From NCBI GenBank assembly GCA_017962145.1, contig JAGCVX010000009.1:62001-126000 (forward strand): a stretch of DNA of 64,000 nucleotides, given 5' to 3'. Origin of the DNA: Clostridiales bacterium (GTDB lineage Bacteria > Bacillota > Clostridia > Saccharofermentanales > Saccharofermentanaceae). The position numbers and the translations under genes are program-made. Of the stretch, positions 34,359-41,680 are shown piece after piece (the first letter of the stretch is position 1; every line of letters begins with the position of its first letter). The notes beneath the pieces were generated by a model that was not told where the DNA came from, searched no databases, and saw only the letters and a list, made by a program, of their open reading frames with translations.

Positions 34359-34931
34359 TCAGATTTCCATAAGATCCTTCTCTTTTGCCTCACAAGCCTT
34401 ATCGACTTCCTTGATATAGCGATCGGTCAGCTTCTGCATCTGCTCTTCGAAATCCGCCAGATCATCATCGGTCAGCTCTTTCTTCTTATGAATTCCACGA
34501 TACTTGTCGATACCCTCACGACGGATATTACGGATCGCGACTTTTCCTTCTTCACCATACTTCTGAACGGTCTTAACCAGTTCTTTACGGCGTTCCTCAG
34601 TCAGGATCGGAAATACCAGACGGATCATCTTACCGTCGTTGCTGGGGTTGATGCCCAGATCCGAAGCCTGGATGGCTTTTTCGATCTCACGCAGCATGGA
34701 CGGATCCCAAGGTGTCAGCGTGATCATTCTCGGTTCCGGAACCTGAATGTTGGCAACAGCATTTAACTGGGACGGAGCACCGTAATAATCTACAGTGATA
34801 CGATCCAGTACATGCGGATTCGCACGACCGGCACGAATGGAGTTAAAGTTCTCCGTAAGATTGTTGATCGTCTTCTTCATACGCTCTTCGTAATAAGCAT
34901 ATACATCCTTAGTGATTTCCTGCATGGCCAT
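34359..34931 (-). CDS. frr: Ribosome recycling factor
   Basis: With EF-G, splits ribosomes after termination. 190 aa with the family pattern: EITKDVYAYYEERMKKTI, the loop NSIRAGRANPHVLD, then LTPWDPSMLREIEKAIQ and the C-terminal VRNIRRE-like helix (here AIRNIRREGIDKY). AAAGGAGG lies 8 nt before the ATG. Next to pyrH (31 nt). Confidence 0.98.
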   Translation of the reverse strand: MAMQEITKDVYAYYEERMKKTINNLTENFNSIRAGRANPHVLDRITVDYYGAPSQLNAVANIQVPEPRMITLTPWDPSMLREIEKAIQASDLGINPSNDGKMIRLVFPILTEERRKELVKTVQKYGEEGKVAIRNIRREGIDKYRGIHKKKELTDDDLADFEEQMQKLTDRYIKEVDKACEAKEKDLMEI

Positions 34932-34962
34932 ATATCTCGCCTCCTTTAATTTCGTCCGGTTC

Positions 34963-35670
34963 TTAACCGACGATTGTTCCTATATCTTCGCCCAGGACGA
35001 CCCGTACGATGTTTTCCGGATCTTCCATGGAAAATACCATGATCTTCGTTCCGTTGTCGCGGCAGAGCGCAGCAGCGGTTGCGTCCATGACTTTGAGGTT
35101 CTTTGCGAGGACCTCGTCATGTGAGATAGTCTTGTACTTAACAGCATCCGGGAACTTATGCGGATCCTTGTCATAGACACCGTCTACCATCGTCGCCTTA
35201 CAGAAGATGTCGGCTTCGATCTCCGTGGCACGAAGTGCACCGGCTGTATCTGTCGAGAAGAACGGGTTACCTGTACCGCAGGCAAAGATCACGATTCTCT
35301 TCTTCTCGAGATGTCTGACAGCACGCTTTCTGATGTACGGCTCAGCCATCTGACGGATCTCAACGGCACTCAATACTCTTGTTACGGCTCCTGCCTGCTC
35401 CAGCGCATCCGAGATCGCCAGGGCATTCATCATGGTAGCCAGCATACCCATATGGTCTGCTGTAACACGGTCCATTTTCTCACTGGATCTTCCTCTCCAG
35501 AAGTTACCGCCACCAACGACTACGGCTACCTCAACACCGAGGTCAGCTACTTTCTTTATCTGTGCACAGATCTTCTGCACGGTCTCGTCGTCGATACCGA
35601 CTTTCTTCTCGCCCGCCAGCGCTTCACCGCTGATCTTGAGAAGGATCCTTTTATAGACAGGCTCGCTCAT
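34963..35670 (-). CDS. pyrH: UMP kinase
   Basis: Phosphorylates UMP to UDP; hexameric amino-acid-kinase fold, regulated by GTP and UTP. Motifs: [40 protein letters not shown] and [18 protein letters not shown] start at ATG 35668-35670 (MSEPVYKR) because GGAGG is 10 nt upstream; the ATG three codons earlier overlaps the binding site. A TACAAT -10-like box at 35704-35709 may be its own promoter but has a poor -35. Confidence 0.97.
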   Translation of the reverse strand: MSEPVYKRILLKISGEALAGEKKVGIDDETVQKICAQIKKVADLGVEVAVVVGGGNFWRGRSSEKMDRVTADHMGMLATMMNALAISDALEQAGAVTRVLSAVEIRQMAEPYIRKRAVRHLEKKRIVIFACGTGNPFFSTDTAGALRATEIEADIFCKATMVDGVYDKDPHKFPDAVKYKTISHDEVLAKNLKVMDATAAALCRDNGTKIMVFSMEDPENIVRVVLGEDIGTIVG

Positions 35671-35728
35671 AAAACCCATTCCTCCATCTTTGTTACTTTA
35701 TTAATTGTATCGTTAATTCGTCCATCTG

Positions 35729-35750
35729 AAAAGACAAACCGAAGTCTTTT
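35729..35750 (-). terminator. Possible weak terminator after the histidine phosphatase
   Basis: AAAAGAC pairs with GTCTTTT around an 8-nt loop; runs of A and T on both sides give a bidirectional, weak intrinsic terminator shape. The stem is only 7 bp and mostly A-T, so the call is tentative. Confidence 0.4.
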
Positions 35751-35770
35751 TTGCCTTTTTCTTTCAAGCC

Positions 35771-36493
35771 TTAATCACGGCGTTCCCACTCATTCGTATA
35801 GCATTCGCGGAACCTTCCCGAGAAGCTCGGCTCCATCCCTGCGTTAACAAGATGGGCACAGTCGCCGAAAGAAAGCATACGGAACTGCGCGATCCCTTCT
35901 CTTCGTTCTTCCGTGACCACCGTCGTGATCGATGTCGGGGCAGCCATCATGGCGTGCCACATAATAAAAGGCGAAAGATTTAAAAGATAAGAAAGAAGCA
36001 CCGCTTCCAGACCGAAATGGCAGAACAGAACGATCGTATCGTTGTTCGGCTTGACGGCGCGGAAGAACTTCCCGTCTTTCTCATATCCGTGCTTACGAAG
36101 AAGCTTATCGAACTCTTCATAGACCCAGTCACGTTCTTGTCGAACATGCGCTTCTTCAAATGCCGGATACTCTGTCCAGCGGTCGAAGTCAAATGCATAC
36201 GGCATGCTCATCCAGTCCGAAGGCACCCAATCCCAGGCAACGCCTAGTTTTTCAGGGCGCTGGACTTTCGGCGCGAATTCACGAAGCCACAAAAACTCCT
36301 CTGCCTGCATATTCATCTTGGCAAGGCAGGGTGCGGCAGTTTCTTTTGCACGTCCGAGCGGCGAGCAGTAGCAGTAATCCGCATGGATATTCTTCATTCT
36401 CTCAGAAAGAAGCTCTGCTTCCTTCTTTCCCGTCTCGGTCAGCCGGTCATTTTCGTAGTCCGGATCCCCGTGGCGTACGATCAGAATCTTCAT
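35771..36493 (-). CDS. Histidine phosphatase superfamily protein (phosphoglycerate mutase-like)
   Basis: A 240-aa member of histidine phosphatase branch 1. The phosphorylated histidine is in LIVRHGDPD (residues 5-13); SPLGRAKETA carries the second arginine; a late histidine is in FCHFGLEAVL. The insert with many Trp/Tyr residues (LGVAWDWVPSDWM) is unlike the small cobalamin CobC type, so the substrate (sugar phosphate, nucleotide or other) is unknown. The gene separates tsf from pyrH, which are normally neighbours, and has an extended -10 promoter at 36525-36533. Confidence 0.85.
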   Translation of the reverse strand: MKILIVRHGDPDYENDRLTETGKKEAELLSERMKNIHADYCYCSPLGRAKETAAPCLAKMNMQAEEFLWLREFAPKVQRPEKLGVAWDWVPSDWMSMPYAFDFDRWTEYPAFEEAHVRQERDWVYEEFDKLLRKHGYEKDGKFFRAVKPNNDTIVLFCHFGLEAVLLSYLLNLSPFIMWHAMMAAPTSITTVVTEERREGIAQFRMLSFGDCAHLVNAGMEPSFSGRFRECYTNEWERRD

Positions 36494-36524
36494 AGATATA
36501 CCTCTTTCATTTCAATACGTCCTT

Positions 36525-36533
36525 ATTGTAGCA
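36525..36533 (-). promoter_or_regulatory. Extended -10 element before the histidine phosphatase
   Basis: TGCTACAAT on the minus strand is an extended -10 sequence about 32 nt upstream of the ATG. No convincing -35 box lies 17 bases further up. It follows the tsf terminator, as expected if a new transcript starts here. Confidence 0.5.
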
Positions 36534-36616
36534 GAATACTTTTTAGAGAAAAGACTTGACTATATCCCCTGTTTGTAAGCGCCCCAGAAACACAAGAAAG
36601 TATTTTAAAAAGGACG

Positions 36617-36650
36617 AAAAAAAGGACCGCCTACTAAATGACGGTCCTTT
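36617..36650 (-). terminator. Intrinsic terminator of rpsB-tsf
   Basis: AAAGGACCG and CGGTCCTTT form a 9-bp stem with a 12-nt loop, and seven T residues follow on the minus strand. It lies 24 nt beyond the tsf stop codon. Confidence 0.9.
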
Positions 36651-36673
36651 GGAAAATCATTTTGAAAAGATCA

Positions 36674-37609
36674 TTACTTGATCTGCTTCATAACTTCTTC
36701 AGCGAAGTTCTCTTCCTTCTTAGCAAGGCCCTCACCCATCTCATAACGTGTGAAGCGACGGATGGAGATGTTAGCCAAAGAAGAAGCTACTTCCTTAGTA
36801 TATGTAGCGATGGACTTGGAATCATCCTTAACGAACTCCTGCTCGATGAGGCAGTTCTCTTTGTAGAACTTCTCGATGTTACCCGGCAGGATTCTCTCTC
36901 TGATGATCTTCTCCGGCTTACCTTCGTTGAGGTTCTTGTTGATGATGATCTCTGTTTCCTTATCGATCTCTTCTTGCGGAACATCCTCACGTGTGAGCCA
37001 CTTCGGGTTAGCAGCAGCGATCTGCATTGCGATGTCCTTAGCGAAAGCAGCGAACTCAGGCTTAGCGATTACGGACTCATCGTCTGTAGCAAAGTCTACG
37101 AGAACACCGATCTTACCACCCATGTGGATGTAAGAAGCGAGTGCGCCGTTACCCTCTACCTCATATACTACGAATCTTCTGATAGAAGTATTCTCTCCGA
37201 TATCAGCGATAGCTTCCTTCTGGAAGAGCTCCATTGTCTTGGAATCATCGTTGTAAAGTGTCTGAGCCATCAGATCTTCAACAGATGCAGGCTTCTTTGT
37301 CAGGATGTGTGTAGCAACTGTATCAGCGAAAGCCTTGAACTTATCAGTGTTAGCAGCAAAGTCAGTCTCAACGTTGATCTCAGCGAGAACACCGGACTTC
37401 TTATCGTCAGCGATCTTAGCAACTACAGCACCTTCAGCAGCGATTCTCGCGGACTTCTTCTCAGCCTTAGCGATACCCTTCTCACGGAGCCAAGCAACCG
37501 CCTTCTCTACATCACCCTCAGTTGCCTGAAGAGCTCTCTTACAATCCATAATTCCGGAACCTGTCATCTCGCGAAGTTCCTTGACCTGTGCAGCACTAAT
37601 GTCAGCCAT
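36674..37609 (-). CDS. tsf: Translation elongation factor Ts
   Basis: Exchanges GDP for GTP on EF-Tu. N-terminal UBA-like domain (AAQVKELREMTGSGIMDCKR), followed by the core VETDFAANTDKFKAF and the dimerisation subdomains; 311 aa from the ATG at 37607-37609 (MADISAAQVKE), which has GGAGG 8-10 nt upstream. The longer frame adds five residues within the binding site. Forms a two-gene operon with rpsB, closed by the terminator at 36617-36650. Confidence 0.98.
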   Translation of the reverse strand: MADISAAQVKELREMTGSGIMDCKRALQATEGDVEKAVAWLREKGIAKAEKKSARIAAEGAVVAKIADDKKSGVLAEINVETDFAANTDKFKAFADTVATHILTKKPASVEDLMAQTLYNDDSKTMELFQKEAIADIGENTSIRRFVVYEVEGNGALASYIHMGGKIGVLVDFATDDESVIAKPEFAAFAKDIAMQIAAANPKWLTREDVPQEEIDKETEIIINKNLNEGKPEKIIRERILPGNIEKFYKENCLIEQEFVKDDSKSIATYTKEVASSLANISIRRFTRYEMGEGLAKKEENFAEEVMKQIK

Positions 37610-37673
37610 AGTTATTTCCTCCATTGAATTATTGATAAAAGTTGTATAGTTCCTTGTGAAAAGAAACGAAGAA

Positions 37674-38441
37674 TCAAGCCTCTGTTGTCTCAGCAGCCTC
37701 TACTGCCTCAGCCTCAGCCTCGGAAGCCTCTTCCTCAGAAGCCGGAACTTCGAGCTGCTCGCCCTGACGGCCTTCGAGAACAGCGTCAGCCATATGACCG
37801 GCGATGAGCTTAACGGCACGGATCGCATCGTCGTTACCCGGGATTACATAATCAACTTCTTCCGGATCGCAGTTTGTATCAACGATAGCAACTACCGGGA
37901 TACCAAGACGCTTTGCTTCAGCAACAGCCAGGTGCTCCTTCTTTGTATCAACAACGAAGAGGCAAGCCGGCAGCTTCTTCATGCCCTGGATACCACCAAG
38001 GTTCTTATCGAGCTTTTCCATCTCGAGCTTGAGCTTAGCAACTTCCTTCTTTGTACGAAGTTCGAAGGAACCATCCTCGGACATGGTCTTGAGTTCAGCA
38101 AGACGAGCGAGACGCTTCTCGATTGTCTTGAAGTTTGTCAGTGTACCACCGAGCCAACGGTTGTTGATGTAGAACATGTTGCAGCGAACTGCTTCCTCAG
38201 AGATAGAATCCTGAGCCTGCTTCTTTGTACCAACGAAAAGAATGTTTCCGCCGTCAGCAGCGATAGAACGAACGAAGTCATAAGCCTCTTCGGTCTTCTT
38301 TACTGTCTTCTGCAGGTCGATGATGTGGATGTTGTTACGCTCTGTGAAGATATACTCCGCCATCTTCGGGTTCCAACGACGGGTCTGGTGACCAAAATGT
38401 ACACCTGCTTCAAGAAGCTGTTTCATAGAAATAGTAGACAT
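37674..38441 (-). CDS. rpsB: Ribosomal protein S2
   Basis: A 30S protein with the usual start [20 protein letters not shown] and the segment [14 protein letters not shown]. 255 aa, including an acidic Glu/Ala-rich C-terminal tail that is a common lineage-specific extension. The ATG at 38439-38441 has AGGAGG 8 nt upstream; the 20 residues above it belong to the structured leader. Promoter at 38533-38561. Confidence 0.98.
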   Translation of the reverse strand: MSTISMKQLLEAGVHFGHQTRRWNPKMAEYIFTERNNIHIIDLQKTVKKTEEAYDFVRSIAADGGNILFVGTKKQAQDSISEEAVRCNMFYINNRWLGGTLTNFKTIEKRLARLAELKTMSEDGSFELRTKKEVAKLKLEMEKLDKNLGGIQGMKKLPACLFVVDTKKEHLAVAEAKRLGIPVVAIVDTNCDPEEVDYVIPGNDDAIRAVKLIAGHMADAVLEGRQGEQLEVPASEEEASEAEAEAVEAAETTEA

Positions 38442-38467
38442 AAAAATTCCTCCTGTTTTGTCACTTC

Positions 38468-38515
38468 CACAGGGCATGACTCCGAGCTTCCCGGAGAACA
38501 AAAGAAATCCCTGTG
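38468..38515 (-). promoter_or_regulatory. Structured rpsB leader RNA
   Basis: In the 5' untranslated region CACAGGG pairs with CCCTGTG (38509-38515 with 38468-38474), enclosing a second hairpin CTCCG/CGGAG (38492-38496 with 38480-38484). It sits between the promoter and the ribosome binding site. Autoregulation by S2 is a reasonable guess, since S2 represses its own operon in other bacteria, but the structure is not matched to a named family. Confidence 0.5.
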
Positions 38516-38532
38516 TGCTTTTTAGCCTTTAA

Positions 38533-38561
38533 ATGATACAATGAAGAAACGATATTGGCAA
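38533..38561 (-). promoter_or_regulatory. Sigma-A promoter of rpsB-tsf
   Basis: TTGCCA (38556-38561) and TATCAT (38533-38538) with a 17-base spacer on the minus strand. Transcription from about 38526 gives a leader of about 85 nt. Confidence 0.8.
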
Positions 38562-38622
38562 GGGTTTTTCTAAAGAAATTGCCTTAAAATCGATTATTTC
38601 TCACATGAAAGAGGGTTTTCCC

Positions 38623-39957
38623 ATGAAAGATATGACAATTAACGAGATTTCGGCCTATGACGAGCTATTAAAATCGATCGTCGAGATCCCCAGCGTTAAG
38701 GGCGAGCCGCATGAAGGAGCTCCCTATGGAAATGCACCGAAGCAGGTCCTGGATGCGTTCCTTTCCCGTGCGGAAAAAGACGGCTTCATCACTGCTAACA
38801 TCGGAGATAAAGCCGGTTATGTCCAGTGGGGCAACAAAGGTCCTCTCGTTGCCGTTCTCGGTCATCTCGATGTCGTACCGGAAGGTGCCGACTGGGAAAC
38901 CGAAGCATTTAAGCTCGATCTTTCGGGCGAGTACTTCACCGCAAGAGGTGTCGTGGACGATAAAGGGCCTGTGATCAGTGCCTACTTTGCTCTTCTGCGC
39001 TTTAAAGAGAATCATCCGGATCCGTCCTACCGTGTCCGTCTCATCGTCGGAACCGACGAAGAACACGGTTCTTCCTGCATGGAAAGATACTGCGAGACCG
39101 AAGAGCTCCCGGATATCGGATTCACACCTGATGCCGAATTCCCCTGCATCTTCGCAGAAAAAGGAATCTACCAGATGCATTTCGAAGAAGAGCCGAATTC
39201 GCGTTTCACCCTGCACGGCGGAAATGCCGCGAACATGGTTCCGCCCTACTGTGAGTGTATCGATATCGAAAACGGAACCGGCTATCGCGCCAAGGGTCTG
39301 CAGTCCCACGCTTCTCACCCGGAGCTGGGCGTCAACGCCATCGAAAAGATCCTCGAAAAGCTTCCTTCGGATCTGAAAGACCAGTCGAAGCTTCTCCCCT
39401 TGATGGAAAAGTATTTCCTGACTACATCCGAAACCAAATTCACCTCATTTTTCGCACCGGACGTATCGGGTCCGGCGACTTCAAATGTAGGTATCGTACA
39501 TATCAATGCGGAAGGTGCACGTCTTCATATCGACATCCGCTTCCCTGTTACCGTAAAGGCCGAGGAAGTCAGAACCCGTCTTGACGAGATCGCATCGGAG
39601 TTTGGCGTAAAGCGTGTGGATGACTCTGTCCAGCCGCCGCTTTTTAAGGACAAGCATTCCCGTCAGATCGAAACACTCATGAAGATCTACGATTCCTACA
39701 GAACCGAGTTCTCTTACGAAGAATCGGAAAAAGAGCTTCGTGACGCATCTCTTGCTGCACCTGCCGAAGCGATCGCGATCGGCGGCGGAACGTATGCCAG
39801 AACCATGCCGAATATCGTCGCATTCGGTCCTCAGCTTCCCTGGGCAAAAGATCAGTGCCACCAGGCAAATGAAAGTATCTTCAAGAAAAATTTGTACCTC
39901 CTCGTACCGATGTACGAAGAGGCACTGGAAAAACTTGGTGAGATCGTAACCGCCTGA
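38623..39957 (+). CDS. M20 family dipeptidase (PepV/Sapep-like)
   Basis: A di-zinc aminopeptidase/dipeptidase of 444 aa. The metal ligands follow the M20 order: GHLDVVPEG, GVVDDKGPVI with the bridging aspartate, GTDEEHGSSCMERY with the catalytic glutamates, TPDAEFP, and the final QCHQANESI histidine. A lid domain lies in between, as in PepV. The role would be peptide recycling in the cytoplasm. The ATG at 38623 (MKDMTINEIS) has GAGGG 7 nt upstream and is preferred to the ATG 18 nt earlier. It is divergent from rpsB and ends exactly where the NlpC/P60 gene ends. Confidence 0.92.
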   Translation: MKDMTINEISAYDELLKSIVEIPSVKGEPHEGAPYGNAPKQVLDAFLSRAEKDGFITANIGDKAGYVQWGNKGPLVAVLGHLDVVPEGADWETEAFKLDLSGEYFTARGVVDDKGPVISAYFALLRFKENHPDPSYRVRLIVGTDEEHGSSCMERYCETEELPDIGFTPDAEFPCIFAEKGIYQMHFEEEPNSRFTLHGGNAANMVPPYCECIDIENGTGYRAKGLQSHASHPELGVNAIEKILEKLPSDLKDQSKLLPLMEKYFLTTSETKFTSFFAPDVSGPATSNVGIVHINAEGARLHIDIRFPVTVKAEEVRTRLDEIASEFGVKRVDDSVQPPLFKDKHSRQIETLMKIYDSYRTEFSYEESEKELRDASLAAPAEAIAIGGGTYARTMPNIVAFGPQLPWAKDQCHQANESIFKKNLYLLVPMYEEALEKLGEIVTA

Positions 39958-41385
39958 TCAGAAGAATCTTCTTACACAGACTACGCAGCCCATCGGGATG
40001 TAATCTTCTACGATACCGCCGCGGCTTGTCGATGCGTGGATAACTACTCCGCCTCCGCAATAGAGACTTACGTGGTCGACTCTGCCGTCTGAGTTATAGT
40101 CGTGGCAGATTACGTCGCCTACCTGAAGTTCCTGATTACTTACATCTGTACCCATCGTTGCGATCGATGCGGACTGGTGCGGCAGCGAGATGCCGTAGTA
40201 ATGCGCGTATACATACATTACGAATCCCGAACAGTCAAAGCCGGACGGAGATGCACCGGTATAAACATAAGGTACACCGATAAATGCACGGGCGTATGTG
40301 ATGAGATCTACAGATCCCGGATCCGGGATGTCGATCGGTGCCGGTGCCGGACTCGGTGTCGGCTGAGGTACCGGTGTCGGTGTAGGAGTCGTATCGCCCG
40401 GAAGCGGTTCTACCGGAACCGGATCAGGATCAGTCGGATCCGGATTGGCAGGTGCCGGTGTCGGCGGAACCGGAGTCGGTGTAGCCGGATTGATCACCGG
40501 TTCAGCAGAAAGCAATGTTGCCTTAACATACTGACCTTCACCGATCTTATACCAGTTGTTGCTGGTCTTCGCGGTAACTTCTACCTGCTCATTTGTAGAA
40601 AGCTTACGGACAACGGAATAGCTCGTGCCCGGGCCGGATCTTACATTTACATCACCTGTTGAATAGAAAGTACCATTCATAGGAGTTTCCGGGATCGGAG
40701 TCGGCGTCGGAGACGGTTCTTTGTTACCCGGAACCGGAGTTACGGTCGGAGTCGGAGATACTTTCTTATCCGACTTCGGTGTCGGTGTAGGTGTCGGAGT
40801 CGCGATCGCTTCAAAAGTCAGCTTGTCGGTAAGAACATAACCTGTCTGAATAAGCATACCGGAATCATCCGACTCACCAAAGAATCCAAACTGGATCGAC
40901 GACCAGGAAGAACCCTGACCGATACGATTGACACAAGTACCATATGCAAGATATCCGATGACCGGGCTGTTTGAATCCGGAGATTCATGAACAGCGAGTG
41001 TCTCCACCAGAACATACATCTGGTCGTCTGTTTCTTCGAAAGCCGACTCATCGAGCATCTCGATGGAAATACCATCACGGTCTACCTGTTCAACGATCAT
41101 AAATGTGCTCTCGGAAATAACGGACTTGGAAGATTCATTATCAGAATACTTCAATTCGATAAACTGTCCGTGCCCAAGAGAATCAGCATCAGGCAGGGTC
41201 TGCTCTACCGGAACCTGAAGACAGATATCCGAAGCATGACCGATCGCAACAGACGGCAGCGAGACAGCAAAAAGAGACGTAACCGTCAAGATCGAGAACA
41301 TCTTGATCAGGCGCTTGTTACGTCTTACGTTATGGCGTCGAAGAAATTCATTATTCTGTTTTTCAACTACAACGTGCTTTTTCAA
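39958..41385 (-). CDS. Secreted SH3-domain NlpC/P60 peptidoglycan endopeptidase
   Basis: A 475-aa wall hydrolase that should cut gamma-D-glutamyl-diaminopimelate type bonds in stem peptides. The start is TTG (41383-41385), seven bases after AGGAGG. A basic N-terminus and hydrophobic stretch (MFSILTVTSLFAVSL) form the signal sequence. Then come an SH3-like domain (about 105-180), a Thr-Pro linker, a clear SH3b domain (DVNVRSGPGTSYSVVRKL), a second Pro-rich linker, and NlpC/P60 from about 365. The catalytic set is Cys385 in FDCSGF, His438 in VDHVSLY and His450 in VIHAS. Promoter -10 at 41436-41441. Confidence 0.93.
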   Translation of the reverse strand: MKKHVVVEKQNNEFLRRHNVRRNKRLIKMFSILTVTSLFAVSLPSVAIGHASDICLQVPVEQTLPDADSLGHGQFIELKYSDNESSKSVISESTFMIVEQVDRDGISIEMLDESAFEETDDQMYVLVETLAVHESPDSNSPVIGYLAYGTCVNRIGQGSSWSSIQFGFFGESDDSGMLIQTGYVLTDKLTFEAIATPTPTPTPKSDKKVSPTPTVTPVPGNKEPSPTPTPIPETPMNGTFYSTGDVNVRSGPGTSYSVVRKLSTNEQVEVTAKTSNNWYKIGEGQYVKATLLSAEPVINPATPTPVPPTPAPANPDPTDPDPVPVEPLPGDTTPTPTPVPQPTPSPAPAPIDIPDPGSVDLITYARAFIGVPYVYTGASPSGFDCSGFVMYVYAHYYGISLPHQSASIATMGTDVSNQELQVGDVICHDYNSDGRVDHVSLYCGGGVVIHASTSRGGIVEDYIPMGCVVCVRRFF

Positions 41386-41435
41386 ACGTAAACCTCCTGC
41401 GAGTCTTACCAAAAGCCCAAACCTTAACTAGTATA

Positions 41436-41441
41436 ATTATA
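41436..41441 (-). promoter_or_regulatory. -10 box of the NlpC/P60 gene
   Basis: TATAAT on the minus strand, about 50 nt upstream of the TTG start. The -35 region holds only a TTTCAA-like match at 17 bases, so activation or a different sigma factor is possible. Confidence 0.5.
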
Positions 41442-41493
41442 GCCCACATACCTGATATTGAAAACCTTTGTGACAATAATGTAATACTCTGTT

Positions 41494-41548
41494 TGCAAAG
41501 CATTCAAAATTCGGCATGGCGGATTTTCCATGCTTTTAATGCTTTGCA
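41494..41548. repeat. Imperfect inverted repeat upstream of the NlpC/P60 promoter
   Basis: TGCAAAGCATT...GCATGG (41494-41519) is answered by CCATGC...AATGCTTTGCA (41528-41548). The arms match over 21 positions with a five-base bulge on one side and an 8-nt loop. It lies about 55 nt above the NlpC/P60 -10 box in a 243-bp gap whose other end is the ispH terminator. A protein-binding dyad is more likely than a terminator since no T-run follows. Confidence 0.6.
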
Positions 41549-41622
41549 TACCAAACTTTTCGACTCTCGATTTAGCGCCATGTCAAAATAGTGATATTTT
41601 TACCGTTCTATTTCCTGGCAAG

Positions 41623-41655
41623 AAAAAAGAGGCTGTCTTCGAAAAGACAGCCTCT
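41623..41655 (-). terminator. Intrinsic terminator of ispH-rpsA
   Basis: AGAGGCTGTCTT and AAGACAGCCTCT form a 12-bp perfect stem with a CGAA/TTCG tetraloop, followed by six T residues on the minus strand. It lies 25 nt after the stop codon and closes the ileS-to-ispH cluster. Confidence 0.92.
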
Positions 41656-41680
41656 GCTTTTACAAGTTTTACTTTGAGGA

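Noticed and set aside
30000..36000. tRNA or small RNA genes within the large minus-strand cluster
   Set aside because: The intergenic gaps are nearly all below 100 bp and no cloverleaf or CCA end was recognised on either strand.
41386..41622. c-di-AMP (ydaO-type) riboswitch before the NlpC/P60 gene
   Set aside because: The promoter -10 lies only about 50 nt before the start, so the transcript leader is too short, and no matching conserved core was seen.
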